Shown here one piece after another: positions 30,114-39,104 of a stretch of 64,000 bases of DNA. The DNA comes from Psychromonas arctica DSM 14288. Lineage in GTDB: Bacteria; Pseudomonadota; Gammaproteobacteria; Enterobacterales; Psychromonadaceae. Positions within the stretch are counted from its first letter, which is position 1. Each line of letters starts with the position of its first letter. The stretch is taken from NCBI RefSeq assembly GCF_000482725.1, contig NZ_KI519481.1, forward strand, positions 76,930-140,929. Direction: 5' to 3'. The notes under the pieces are model-generated. The model did no database searches and was not told the origin of the DNA. It saw only the letters and a program-made list of their open reading frames with translations. The position numbers and the translations under genes were made by a program.

Positions 30114-30386
30114 ATGGATAAAGTTGGATGTAAAGTGATTGTTTCTGGGATTGTACAGGGAGTAGGTTTTCGTTATTTTACCAGCATGGAAGCCCGTCTT
30201 TATAATTTGATGGGACATGCAAAAAATTTACCCAATGGTGATGTTGAAGTGCTGATGTATGGGGCGCCCGAAAAAATAGATAAAATGGTGGAATGGCTTA
30301 AAACCGGTCCTAAAACAGCGCGAGTTAGTGGTATTGTTGTGAACGATGTACCTTATCAAAAAACAACTAATTTTCTTGCTTGTTAG
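30114..30386 (+). CDS. acyP: acylphosphatase
   Basis: A 90-residue acylphosphatase that hydrolyses carboxyl phosphates such as acetyl phosphate and carbamoyl phosphate. The signature VQGVGFRYF holds the phosphate-binding Arg. The catalytic Asn lies in AKNLPNGDVEV, matching the family pattern RNLPDGxVE. AAAGGGAG precedes the ATG. It stands alone, about 170 bases after the ZIP gene. The length and motifs leave little doubt, and both acetate kinase and carbamoyl-phosphate synthase make its substrates elsewhere in the window. Confidence 0.93.
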   Translation: MDKVGCKVIVSGIVQGVGFRYFTSMEARLYNLMGHAKNLPNGDVEVLMYGAPEKIDKMVEWLKTGPKTARVSGIVVNDVPYQKTTNFLAC

Positions 30387-31019
30387 AAAGCAGCGTTAAG
30401 TTTTTTTGATAGCGAATGTTTGGCTACTTTATAATTATCTCTCCTTATGTAGCCTCAGCTGCGAAGAATAGCTGCAAAAATCACTTTATATCATTAATTT
30501 AATTTTTATGTTTTTCGGTGAAGGTGGTTTTGCGTACTTCAATGCAAAAAAATTACAGAGAATATGTACTGACAAGATAATTTAAAGTATATAGAAATTT
30601 ACAAAAGTATCTTCATAGCCCCCAAAATAGTCGTTAAACTGTTTTGTACTTTCTTGAGATTTGAACCAGTTCCCTGAACTTACCCATCATTTAGTTATTT
30701 TGCCGACAAATTGAATCATTTACTCAAATTGATGTTGCCATTAACAACAATGATGATCGTCTTAGCTGTTTAAAGGCGATTAACCATTTTAACTCCGTTC
30801 ATCACTTTAATATCGACCTACTTTAGCAAATTTATTTTTTAATTTTTTAACAAGTGCTTTCCACAAAACTGACTTTTAGCGTATTTTAAAAGGGTTTGTG
30901 GTAGTTGATTATTGAACGTAAATCGTTTGATTATCCGTATTTTTTACAAAAAAAGAATCACTATTTACAACGAGTTGGGTATATATTAGGTTATCTTAAT
31001 ATTCAACTGAGGAAGCACA
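30387..31019. other. 633-base intergenic region, no gene found
   Basis: AT-rich stretch without a supported frame. A GGTTCAAATC string on the minus strand near 30670 recalls a tRNA T-arm, but no acceptor stem or anticodon arm can be built around it. Promoter elements for the downstream kinase must be near its end. Confidence 0.4.
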
Positions 31020-31610
31020 ATGAAAAGATTGATCCTTGTTACATCGCCACCAGCCAGTGGAAAAACATATATATCTAAGCAGCTAGCTAAAGAGCTAAAG
31101 CATGTTGTGTATTTAGATAAAGATACGCTTATTGTGCTTTCACATCAGATTTTTAAAGTCGCTAACGCGGAAGTGAATCGAAGTTCAGAATTTTTTGAAG
31201 AACATATTCGTAACTATGAGTATGACGCAGTTTTAGCTCTGGCGATGGAAGCATTGGAATATGATGATATTGTCTTAATTAATGCTCCTTTTACTCGTGA
31301 AATCAGAGACACTGCTTTTGTTGATAATTTAAAAACGCAGCTTGCTAAAAAAGATGCAAGATTGACCGTGGTATGGGTGATCACAGATATTGATGTGGTG
31401 AAAAACCGTATGATTGAAAGAAATTCACCAAGAGATACTTGGAAGCTAGAAAACTGGGATGAATACATAAAAGGTGTTGATTTTTCGATTCCAGAATGTA
31501 TTGATAATCCTGATGTTATAGATGACTTATTATTGTTTCGTAATTCAAATGACCAAGAATACCGTCAATCTTTACAGCAGATTTTATCTGTTTTAGAAGC
31601 CAAAAAATAA
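31020..31610 (+). CDS. P-loop NTPase, zeta-toxin/kinase-like (AAA_33 type)
   Basis: A 196-residue cytoplasmic P-loop protein resembling small-molecule kinases of the AAA_33 group. Walker A is SPPASGKT (residues 9-16), followed by an acidic KDT segment at residues 34-36. The second acidic motif lies around VLINAPFTRE, with a lid-like RMIERNSPRDTWK near residues 129-141 carrying several Arg/Lys. A phosphotransferase activity is likely but the substrate is unknown. GAGGAAGCACA precedes the ATG. No antitoxin-like gene accompanies it, so a toxin role is not supported. Confidence 0.65.
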   Translation: MKRLILVTSPPASGKTYISKQLAKELKHVVYLDKDTLIVLSHQIFKVANAEVNRSSEFFEEHIRNYEYDAVLALAMEALEYDDIVLINAPFTREIRDTAFVDNLKTQLAKKDARLTVVWVITDIDVVKNRMIERNSPRDTWKLENWDEYIKGVDFSIPECIDNPDVIDDLLLFRNSNDQEYRQSLQQILSVLEAKK

Positions 31611-31622
31611 GCGCGTTTGATT

Positions 31623-31702
31623 AAATCTTATGCATCACTGTCAACATAGCTATTACAATAGTTATCATAATAGCTATCACCATAAGTTAGTGCATAAGAT
31701 TT
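31623..31702. repeat. nested inverted repeat between convergent genes
   Basis: Outer arms AAATCTTATGCA (31623-31634) and TGCATAAGATTT (31691-31702) match perfectly. Inside them, TAGCTATTA and TAATAGCTA form a second perfect 9-base pair. The 80-base structure lies just after a plus-strand gene and before the end of a minus-strand gene, so it may serve as a bidirectional terminator or be a palindromic repeat element. Confidence 0.7.
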
Positions 31703-31730
31703 AGCGAGTAAACTAGATCGTTTACTGTGT

Positions 31731-32645
31731 TTATTTTGCCGTTGATAAAGAGGGCTCTTCGACTCTTTTAAGTGTTTTTCTATGTTTATATTTGGCAAAT
31801 AAAGGGGACAGTAGAGACGTTAAAATGATCGCTGCCATCAGAGAATATTGGTGCAGGCTAAAAGATTCTCCCATTAACAATAATCCCATTAATATACCCG
31901 CAATCGGATTAGTAACACCTGCAAAAGTAAATTCAACCACTGTCATACGGCTTAATAACCAAACATATAAAGAATAAGCTAATGCGGTATTAAGTATCAC
32001 TAACCATAATAAGCCGATCGTATTTAAGACGCTGACGTTTCCAATTGCATTACTATATTGTGCGGGATAAACGGTTGCTTGTAGCGCTGCTAATATAGCC
32101 AGTAAACTACCACCTAAAATAAGTTGCCAAGTTAATACTGTCCACCAATGAATGCGGTTGCTAAGTGATTGTGTCAAGTTACTTCCTATCACGATACACC
32201 CGATGGCGGAGAGCATTGCGACTAAGCCGACACCGTTGAGTTGTACTTTTTGTGGATCAAACAATTGCCAAGCTAATACGATTAATAATGCACCTGATAT
32301 GAGCTGTAATTTAGCGGGCTTTTTCTTGTTAACAAGCCAGTGGAAGCACATTGCAAAAACGGGTACATAAACCATTCCCATTGCGGAGATAGCCGACGGT
32401 AAGGTTTGTGCCATGATAAATAGCAGGCCAAAAAATAATGCAATATTAATCGCACCTAAACGCAACAATACCACCCAATCTTTGCCTTTAGGTAAACTAG
32501 GTTTAATAAGTAATAAAAGTAACCCTGCTGGTAAAGCGCGAATGGCCCCTAATAATAAAGGGGGCCAACCATCAAGGCTATATTGAGTGACTGCGTAGGT
32601 TGTACCCCAAAAAAAGGCAGCGACCATGGCTAATATTATATTCAT
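31731..32645 (-). CDS. EamA/DMT family exporter
   Basis: Inner-membrane drug/metabolite transporter of 304 residues with ten predicted helices in two EamA repeats. The first repeat starts FFWGTTYAV and contains LLGAIRALPAGLLLL; the second ends with PIAGILMGLLLMGE, a typical closing motif. I chose the ATG at 32645, where AAGAGA lies seven bases upstream and the protein begins directly with helix 1. Upstream ATGs at 32693 and 32681 add a polar extension. It is divergent from a MarR regulator across two palindromes, so it is probably the regulator's target. The substrate is unknown. Confidence 0.85.
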   Translation of the reverse strand: MNIILAMVAAFFWGTTYAVTQYSLDGWPPLLLGAIRALPAGLLLLLIKPSLPKGKDWVVLLRLGAINIALFFGLLFIMAQTLPSAISAMGMVYVPVFAMCFHWLVNKKKPAKLQLISGALLIVLAWQLFDPQKVQLNGVGLVAMLSAIGCIVIGSNLTQSLSNRIHWWTVLTWQLILGGSLLAILAALQATVYPAQYSNAIGNVSVLNTIGLLWLVILNTALAYSLYVWLLSRMTVVEFTFAGVTNPIAGILMGLLLMGESFSLHQYSLMAAIILTSLLSPLFAKYKHRKTLKRVEEPSLSTAK

Positions 32646-32701
32646 GTTTGTATCTCTTTTCTTCAAGCTAATGAAATTCATCGGCTCAATCATTATTTTT
32701 T

Positions 32702-32718
32702 CGTAAAGTATCTTTACG
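32702..32718. promoter_or_regulatory. MarR-type operator, site 1
   Basis: CGTAAAG-TAT-CTTTACG: perfect 7-base arms around TAT, in the divergent promoter region of the EamA and MarR genes. Confidence 0.65.
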
Positions 32719-32754
32719 TAAAGGGAAGCGGATTTTGCACTTGTTTTTACTTCT

Positions 32755-32771
32755 TGTAAAGTATCTTTGCA
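32755..32771. promoter_or_regulatory. MarR-type operator, site 2
   Basis: TGTAAAG-TAT-CTTTGCA repeats site 1 with the same TAT centre and one mismatched arm pair. The centre lies 53 bases from that of site 1, about five helical turns, so both would face the same side of the DNA. Confidence 0.6.
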
Positions 32772-32866
32772 TTAAGGTATATTCCAATGGCAAACTAACC
32801 TTTAAAGTGGTGTTAAAACCAGTCATCAATATAAATGCAGCTGCATTCGCAATAAAAGAGGCTTTC

Positions 32867-33358
32867 TTGGATAAATTAGATCTTGTGGTTGAGCAATGGC
32901 AAAAAGAAAAACCACAATTAGATACCACTGCAATGGCATTAGTTGGACGCTTGTTACGGATTAGTAAACATCTTGAAACGCGCATCACACAATGCCATAA
33001 AAGTTTTGCTTTAACTTTGGGCGAGTTTGATGTGTTAGCTGCCTTAAGACGTTCGGCGAATAACGCTTGTTTAACACCATCAGAATTAACCAGTGCTTTA
33101 TTATTAACTTCTGGCGCGATGACCAATCGCCTAGATAAACTCGCAGACAAAGGATTGATCGACCGTTGCCATAGTGAAGAAGATAGACGCAGTGTCACCG
33201 TCGCATTAACTGTACAAGGTCGAGCGTTAATTGATCAAGCGATTGAAGTACATGTAACCGTGTTAGATGAACTAACGACATCATTAACTACTGAAGATAA
33301 ACAGTTACTTAACGGTGGCTTAGCCACATGGCTAGCGCAGTTCGAAGCAGAGCTCTAG
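32867..33358 (+). CDS. MarR-family transcriptional regulator
   Basis: A 163-residue winged-helix dimeric repressor. The recognition region LTPSELTSALLLTSGAMTNRLDKLADKGLIDR is followed by the wing EEDRRSVTVALT, the MarR hallmark. I place the start at the TTG at 32867: AAAGAGG lies five bases upstream, and the protein then begins DKLDLVVEQW as in relatives. The frame stays open to 32735 but that extension runs through the operators. It very likely binds the two palindromes and controls the divergent EamA exporter and itself. The inducer is unknown. Confidence 0.87.
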   Translation: MDKLDLVVEQWQKEKPQLDTTAMALVGRLLRISKHLETRITQCHKSFALTLGEFDVLAALRRSANNACLTPSELTSALLLTSGAMTNRLDKLADKGLIDRCHSEEDRRSVTVALTVQGRALIDQAIEVHVTVLDELTTSLTTEDKQLLNGGLATWLAQFEAEL

Positions 33359-33472
33359 TTTAATATAAAATAACTTATTGGAGTTTTAATAACGTTTGAC
33401 GGTTTGTGTTTCATGCTGTCAAATTATATGTGTTGTGCTGAGCTTTTAACTGAAATACACCCCATCAACATA

Positions 33473-33505
33473 AAATGCCAACATCATTTCTGAATGTTGG
33501 CATTT
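33473..33505 (-). terminator. probable terminator of the amine operon
   Basis: Twelve-base perfect stem AAATGCCAACAT / ATGTTGGCATTT with a 9-base loop. Read on the minus strand it runs into TTTTA, 43 bases past the stop codon of the APC permease gene. It may also serve the convergent marR gene. Confidence 0.65.
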
Positions 33506-33547
33506 GAAACATAAAGGGCTTTATTCTTATTATGTTAACTTGTTGCA

Positions 33548-34945
33548 TTAATCCATATCTGGTTCAAATAAGTTACGTTTCATATAAAACTTCACCCATA
33601 ACGCACCAATAATACTTAAGATCACTAGTATTCCACCTGTGATGCTGTACACAAGTTGTGTCATTTCAGGGCTTGGTGAGTTGTTTAAAGCAACAAATAA
33701 CATTGCAATTAAACCTAATATTTGTGGCACAGGAAAGAAAGGTGTGCGGTATGGTCGAGGGTGATTTGGCATGCGTTTACGTAATACCATGACATTGATA
33801 TGCGCTACGCTATAAGCTAATAAAAAACTGGTTGTTGCAGCAATAATTAACACAATTAAAGAATCAATACCTAATGATAGGAAAGGGATTGTCGTTAGTA
33901 CAGCGATCATCAGGATACCTACCCAAGGTGCGTTGTGTTTATTGGTTGCTTTAAGTTGAGGGAAAGCTTGTTTCTGCTCTGCCATGCCTTGTAACATTCT
34001 TGGTACTGCCGCTAATATCGTATTCATAGTACTGCAAGTTGCAGCTAAGGCCATAATAGTCGCAATAACTAAACCACTTTTGCCGAATACCGCATTTGCA
34101 TAATCTAAAAATGGAAGTGGTGAACTCACTAAACTTTCAACATTTAAAAATAAACTTGCACCATAGATAAACGCTAAGAAAATACAAAAGATCATAAATA
34201 ATGACAGATGCATTGCTCGTGGAATGTTTTTATGAGGATTCTTAACTTCATTAATCATTGGGCAGATATATTCCACGCCAACCATTGTCCATAATGCCAA
34301 GCCAACTAACCCAATAAAACTACCATCCATTATACCTGCAAACCCCCAGTCGACAGCGGTACCAACTAACTCAGGATGAGGTTGACTCGCACCAGTAATC
34401 GCCACAAACCCAGTCAGTACTAATGCACTCACTAATACAAATGCCAAGAAATTTTGCGCTTTAGCAAACACATCTGTCCCAATCAGATTAGTGACAGTGA
34501 AAATAACTAAAATAATCATTGGAACGACTTTTTCAGGTAATACCCCCGGCAGTAATTCGCCTAACATAGCATCAACTAAAAACATCTCAACGGGTAAGGC
34601 TAAGACAGCTACAACAACATAGCCAGCAAACACAGCCACGATAGCAGGAAAGTGACCAATAGCTTTTTGTGTATAAGTCGCTAAAGTCCCAGCCTGAGGA
34701 AACATCAGCGATAATTCAGAGAAACTCATCGCATTAAATTGCGCTAAAATAAGTGCAACAACCATCGCGGCAATAAACCCCATCCCACCAATGCCTAAGC
34801 CTTGAAGTGCGGAGATCATAGCACCTTGAACAATGACTAAGCCGATACATATGGCCATCATTGTTGGTAATCCTAATTTTGTCATTTTATTAGCAGCCGG
34901 TTTCGCAGCCATATTGACGTTATCTGAATCTGTTATAGCTATCAT
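33548..34945 (-). CDS. APC-family amino acid/amine permease
   Basis: Inner-membrane permease of 465 residues and about 12 helices, amino acid-polyamine-organocation superfamily. The first helix carries GLVIVQGAMISALQGLG, the position of the family's substrate-binding glycine motif. The helix 6 region reads LWTMVGVEYICPMINEVKNPHKNIPRA, a typical APC signature. It is the last of four minus-strand genes, 38 bases behind the FAD oxidoreductase, so it probably imports that enzyme's substrate or a precursor. The substrate cannot be read from sequence. GAGGAACAGAAAC precedes the ATG. Confidence 0.88.
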   Translation of the reverse strand: MIAITDSDNVNMAAKPAANKMTKLGLPTMMAICIGLVIVQGAMISALQGLGIGGMGFIAAMVVALILAQFNAMSFSELSLMFPQAGTLATYTQKAIGHFPAIVAVFAGYVVVAVLALPVEMFLVDAMLGELLPGVLPEKVVPMIILVIFTVTNLIGTDVFAKAQNFLAFVLVSALVLTGFVAITGASQPHPELVGTAVDWGFAGIMDGSFIGLVGLALWTMVGVEYICPMINEVKNPHKNIPRAMHLSLFMIFCIFLAFIYGASLFLNVESLVSSPLPFLDYANAVFGKSGLVIATIMALAATCSTMNTILAAVPRMLQGMAEQKQAFPQLKATNKHNAPWVGILMIAVLTTIPFLSLGIDSLIVLIIAATTSFLLAYSVAHINVMVLRKRMPNHPRPYRTPFFPVPQILGLIAMLFVALNNSPSPEMTQLVYSITGGILVILSIIGALWVKFYMKRNLFEPDMD

Positions 34946-34983
34946 GTTTCTGTTCCTCTTTTGAGTAAAACGTTTTTATGATG

Positions 34984-36276
34984 TTAAAGTCGGTCGAAGC
35001 GATAAGGGCTTGGATCAACGAGTGGAGGGGTATTACAAACAATATCTGCCGCTAACTGGCCAGCCGCGGGCCCAGTACCAAAACCATGGCCTGAAAACCC
35101 TGTTGCAATGGTTAAACCAGGAATAGCTTTGATACGGTCAATGACTGGATTTGAATCGGGCGTAACATCGATAATGCCAGCCCACTCTTCTTCAATTTCT
35201 GCTTTATTAAAAACTGGCCAAGCTGCACTTAAGTTAGCGAGTGCTTCTTGATTGATAGCTGACGAATGTTCAGGATCGTTGGTGCGAACTTCTTCAAAAG
35301 GAGAGCGTCTATCGCTTTTCCAGCGACGGCCCAATGAAAGATCTTTTAAGAATTCTAGTCCTAAAGCAGGACGTAAAAAACGATGTTGTGTACGTAGTTG
35401 TTCAAAGTAACGCCACCCAATTAATAAATGATCTAAGGTAAGTGGCGCATCTAATGCTGAGCGCTGCGTGATAATGAAACCGCCATCTTGATGCTTTCTG
35501 AAAGAGAAATCAGGGCCGCCTACCGCAATATCAGTTGGTCCTTCCATCGGTTTAGTACGAAGCACAGAACATTTAAGTGGCAGTGTCGGTAATGAAACCC
35601 CTACGTTACTTAAAAAGCGTCTCGACCAAGCACCACCAGCCAGTAAGACTTTATCACAACGTATTTCTCCTTGTTCTGTCACCACGCCACATACTTTTCC
35701 ACCTGATGTTGAAAGCGTACGTACTGCGCAGTTTTGTAACATGATGGCGCCTTTTTCTATCGCCGCTTTAGCAATATTCGTTGCTGCGATAGCCGGTTCA
35801 GCTCGACCATCGGAAGGCGTATAAATGCCGCCTTTCCAATCACCTTTACCGCCGGGTGCCGTTTGATCAATTTCTTGAGCCGTCATCATTTTTGAATCTA
35901 AAGACAATGCGCTAACAGACTTTAACCAATTTTCATGCATGGCAAGTTGTTGCTCTGTTTTTGCTAAAAAGATAATGCCCGCCTGTTTGTAACCAACACT
36001 TTGACCAATGCGCTGTGGCATTTCAGCCCATAAGCGATCTGCAGCCATTGCGAGTGGAACATCCTCAGCATGTCGACTTGTTTTGCGGATCCAACCTAAA
36101 TTACGTGAAGACTGCTCTCCAGCAATATGGCCTTTTTCTAGCAGCACCACTTTGATATTACGTTCAGCCAATGTCAGTGCGGCTGTCACGCCTATAATGC
36201 CTCCACCAATAATGACAACCGTTGTGGACTCTGGAAGAACGTCCGTTGTATTTATTGCATCAAGTGTTTTTGTCAT
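34984..36276 (-). CDS. FAD-dependent amine/amino-acid oxidoreductase (DAO fold)
   Basis: A 430-residue flavoprotein of the D-amino-acid oxidase/DadA/glycine-oxidase fold. The dinucleotide-binding motif IIGGGIIGVTAALTLAERN lies at residues 22-40 with the ribose-binding Glu in LLEKG. The C-terminal FAD motif is ATGFSGHGFGTGPAAGQLAAD. EQSSRNLGWIRKTSRH near residue 55 resembles the segment by which gamma-glutamylputrescine-oxidase-like enzymes bind flavin. It would oxidise a C-N bond and make an imine, which fits the RidA and OCD-family genes immediately upstream. The substrate (amine, N-methyl or D-amino acid) is unknown. Confidence 0.85.
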   Translation of the reverse strand: MTKTLDAINTTDVLPESTTVVIIGGGIIGVTAALTLAERNIKVVLLEKGHIAGEQSSRNLGWIRKTSRHAEDVPLAMAADRLWAEMPQRIGQSVGYKQAGIIFLAKTEQQLAMHENWLKSVSALSLDSKMMTAQEIDQTAPGGKGDWKGGIYTPSDGRAEPAIAATNIAKAAIEKGAIMLQNCAVRTLSTSGGKVCGVVTEQGEIRCDKVLLAGGAWSRRFLSNVGVSLPTLPLKCSVLRTKPMEGPTDIAVGGPDFSFRKHQDGGFIITQRSALDAPLTLDHLLIGWRYFEQLRTQHRFLRPALGLEFLKDLSLGRRWKSDRRSPFEEVRTNDPEHSSAINQEALANLSAAWPVFNKAEIEEEWAGIIDVTPDSNPVIDRIKAIPGLTIATGFSGHGFGTGPAAGQLAADIVCNTPPLVDPSPYRFDRL

Positions 36277-36311
36277 GAGCTTGTTTCCTACTCGTTATAA
36301 GCATTTCTATT

Positions 36312-36758
36312 TTAAATAGTGATCTCTTGGATATCTGCAGTTGCCGCACCGCGATAAGCGGTTACTTCTAATTCCATTTTATAAACGGTTGAGCCTAATG
36401 GCGGACAAGTAACTGTTGTCGCAGGGTTAATACCTTTGAATTTTTCGCCGATTAATTGCATAACAGCATGAACGTCTTCAGGATCTTGAATAAATACACG
36501 AGAAAAAACGACGTCAGCTAAACTTGAGCCAACGGCTTCTAACGCGGCTTCAATATTGCTAAAGACTTGCTCAGTTTGCTCTAAAGCATCTTCAGGTATC
36601 ACTTTGGTTTCAGGGTTTCGCCCTGCTGTATTTGAAACGTAAATCCAATTATCAACAGAAACCAAACGAGAATAACTGCCTATCTCTTCAAATTTTGAAC
36701 CTGTTTTTACTTTTACTATCTTTGCTATATGAGTTTTTTCTATTTGAGTTTGTGTCAT
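36312..36758 (-). CDS. RidA/YjgF-family enamine/imine deaminase
   Basis: A 148-residue member of the RidA superfamily, proteins that hydrolyse reactive enamine/imine intermediates to ketones and ammonia. It has the usual beta-sheet core: VDNWIYVSNTAGRNPET, then a helix with TEQVFSNIEAALEAVGSSLADVV, then RVFIQDPEDVHAV with the family-position arginine. It is longer than classical RidA by about 20 N-terminal residues. It sits between an OCD-family dehydrogenase and the FAD oxidoreductase in one operon, where imines are expected. Confidence 0.88.
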   Translation of the reverse strand: MTQTQIEKTHIAKIVKVKTGSKFEEIGSYSRLVSVDNWIYVSNTAGRNPETKVIPEDALEQTEQVFSNIEAALEAVGSSLADVVFSRVFIQDPEDVHAVMQLIGEKFKGINPATTVTCPPLGSTVYKMELEVTAYRGAATADIQEITI

Positions 36759-36841
36759 GTTAGTTGTCCGCGTTAAAGTAAAGCTTGCGTGAATTGACCT
36801 TTATTGGTGTTCACGCTTTTTTATAATGATGGTTATAACGA

Positions 36842-37981
36842 CTAGCTCAGCTCTGGCGTTTCCCAGAGATTGAGTTTTACACCGATATTATGTTTCATTG
36901 CGTTGTGGTAAATTTTGGTTGCCCAAGCGACATCTTCAGTAGGTAAACCGCCTACCGATAACACAATAATTTCTTGATCGTTTTGTCGCCCAGGACTTGT
37001 CGCTGTGACAATCGAACCAAGATCTTCAAGTTGATCTTTGGTCATTAACCCTTCGTCAATCATGTCCATGAAACGACAGCCAATAATTGGAATGTACATG
37101 TGTGCAGGTTTTGGTACTTCATCATGCCAAGCTTCATAAAGCCCGATGTTGTCCATGACTTTTCTGACATCACTTTCTTCTAAGCCTTGATCTAATCGAC
37201 AGTAAGCAGGCATTGAAATGAAAGCGCCAGGTTTCACCCATTCACGTTTTATGACTGGATATGAAGAAATATCACCAGTTTCTCCTGAATTACAGTAAGT
37301 AACGATATCAGCATCTCGTACAACATCTTCTAAAGTATCAACGACTTGTACATTAGTGATTTGAGGGAAACTCTCTTTCACCCAGCTAAGAAAACTATCT
37401 AAACTTTTTTGACCTCGGCCTTTAATTTTAAGCGTGTCGATTTGTGGGCATACAGCCATGAAAGCAGCAATTGATGTTTTACCCATAACACCAGGTCCTA
37501 GAAGACCAACCACCTTTGAATCTTTACGTGCTAAATGACGAGCACCCACCCCAGGAACAGCGCCAGTGCGATAGGCAGAAAGTAGGTTTGCAGACATGTG
37601 TGCTAACGGAGCACCAGTATCAGTATCGTTAAGTGTGAACATTAAGATTGAACGCGGCAGTCCTTTTTCACGGTTAGCAATGTTAGAGCCATACCATTTC
37701 ACGCCACATGTTTGATAATCACCACCAAGGTAAGCTGGCATTGCCATTAAACGACGGTCTGGAGTGTGACGAGGCATCGTAGCTATTTCTGGATTTTCAG
37801 GGAAAGTAACCATGGCGCCATGAGAGTCATTATTTGCGCCAGCCATACGATAATCGCCTTTATGGAGTAGTCCGAACATCTCTTCCATTGCATCAACACA
37901 GCCAGGCATATTCTTAACACCTGCTTTGATCATGTCTGGTTCTGAAAGATATATAAAATCGATTTGAGTATTTTCTGACAT
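36842..37981 (-). CDS. ornithine cyclodeaminase/mu-crystallin family protein
   Basis: A 379-residue NAD(P)-binding protein of the ornithine cyclodeaminase/mu-crystallin family. Its members interconvert amino acids and cyclic or open imines. The Rossmann motif is VVGLLGPGVMGKTS near residue 161. The preceding segment LSAYRTGAVPGVGARHLA is the family signature, and the substrate-site Lys-Trp lies in CGVKWYGSN. It is 50 residues longer than typical OCD. I recall related proteins carrying the database name tyramine oxidase subunit B, which I cannot verify here. It is the first gene of the four-gene operon, with AAGGTG before the ATG and a divergent AraC regulator. Confidence 0.82.
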   Translation of the reverse strand: MSENTQIDFIYLSEPDMIKAGVKNMPGCVDAMEEMFGLLHKGDYRMAGANNDSHGAMVTFPENPEIATMPRHTPDRRLMAMPAYLGGDYQTCGVKWYGSNIANREKGLPRSILMFTLNDTDTGAPLAHMSANLLSAYRTGAVPGVGARHLARKDSKVVGLLGPGVMGKTSIAAFMAVCPQIDTLKIKGRGQKSLDSFLSWVKESFPQITNVQVVDTLEDVVRDADIVTYCNSGETGDISSYPVIKREWVKPGAFISMPAYCRLDQGLEESDVRKVMDNIGLYEAWHDEVPKPAHMYIPIIGCRFMDMIDEGLMTKDQLEDLGSIVTATSPGRQNDQEIIVLSVGGLPTEDVAWATKIYHNAMKHNIGVKLNLWETPELS

Positions 37982-38270
37982 AACATCACCTTAATTTCTT
38001 GGAGTAGGATTACTTACAAAATTTATTTTTACGTCTGTCTCATTACGTTGATTACATCCAATGACATATCTTTATCAGTGGATTAACGCTTGATGAGCAG
38101 CAGGTGATTTTTATCCTAGACCTCTAAAATTTGTGCGTATTGAACTTTTACGACACGGGTTTTTTATGGGGTTAATAATCGTTCTGTTGTTACTAGGAGT
38201 GAATTTAATTGGCATTAGGTTTGCAGATAGGAGAGATATCTTAGGCATTTTTAATAAATGGAATTTATAC

Positions 38271-39104
38271 ATGTCAACTAATTCACTTGTTAGTCATCTC
38301 GCTCGAATTCGCTCTAAACAACCTTGGTTAGTGATGAATGCAGCAGAGAAATTTTCGGTATCTGGGTCTAATCACAAATCGATTTCTCATTTCTATAGTT
38401 TTCAACCGAAAGCATCCGTAGAGCAGACTTTTGCGATCCCAGATGGTTGTGTCGATATACTCTTTGATTGTAATGGCAGTACCCCAAATGCAGCTGTATT
38501 TGGGACTCCGTTGGAAGCAATAACCATTGAATTAAATAAAGATCATCGATACTTTGGCGCGCGATTTGTATCTGGTGTGATGCCAGATTTTTTAGATTTA
38601 TCTGCCGCTGAATTAATAGGGCGTCATTACGATCTGTTAGATGTTGTTCCTCAAGCAAATCAATTATTTAATGAAATTGTTAACAGTACCGATTTCTCTC
38701 AACAAGTAGCGTTTTTTGGACAATTTATTGAAAGACAAAATGAACGAAAACCGTCAATGTTAACGGCACAAGTCTTACGTAATATTTATGACAGTGAAGG
38801 GGCGGTTCGCATTAATGAGCTAGAAGAGAAAACAGGCTACAGTGCGCGTACTTTACAGCGACAGTTTGGAGCTGATATGGGCATGTCTCCCAAAGCTTTC
38901 TGTCGCATTGTTCGTTGTCAGTCTGCTGTTTATGGACTTAATCACCGAGAAAAAGTCACTTTTTCTGACTTAGCTTGTGACTTAGGTTTTAGCGACCAAT
39001 CACATTTTTTAAGAGAGTTTAAAAAGCTTGTTAATGCCACACCATTAGATTATTTAAACCGAGTAAAGCATCAAAATTACTTAGGAGGTATACAATATTT
39101 ATGA
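38271..39104 (+). CDS. AraC-family transcriptional regulator
   Basis: A 277-residue AraC/XylS protein. The N-terminal ligand domain contains IPDGCVDILFDCNG, typical of the DUF6597-like/AraC subgroup. The C-terminal domain has two helix-turn-helix units: INELEEKTGYSARTLQRQF and FSDLACDLGFSDQSHFLREFKK, the AraC signature. I chose the ATG at 38271; the frame is open to 38133, but that extension is a poorly charged hydrophobic stretch with no ribosome-binding site. It is transcribed divergently from the amine operon with a 289-base shared region and probably activates it. The stop codon overlaps a small downstream frame. Confidence 0.85.
   Translation: MSTNSLVSHLARIRSKQPWLVMNAAEKFSVSGSNHKSISHFYSFQPKASVEQTFAIPDGCVDILFDCNGSTPNAAVFGTPLEAITIELNKDHRYFGARFVSGVMPDFLDLSAAELIGRHYDLLDVVPQANQLFNEIVNSTDFSQQVAFFGQFIERQNERKPSMLTAQVLRNIYDSEGAVRINELEEKTGYSARTLQRQFGADMGMSPKAFCRIVRCQSAVYGLNHREKVTFSDLACDLGFSDQSHFLREFKKLVNATPLDYLNRVKHQNYLGGIQYL

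Noticed and set aside
30655-30690. tRNA-like GGTTCAAATC on the minus strand
   Set aside because: No acceptor stem, D arm or anticodon arm can be formed around it.
31020-31610. Zeta-type toxin of a toxin-antitoxin pair
   Set aside because: The P-loop fold is similar, but no antitoxin-sized gene lies beside it and the gene has its own start signal and flanking gaps.
32735-32866. N-terminal extension of the MarR gene
   Set aside because: It would place coding sequence over operator site 2, and the TTG at 32867 has a good ribosome-binding site and matches the family's start.
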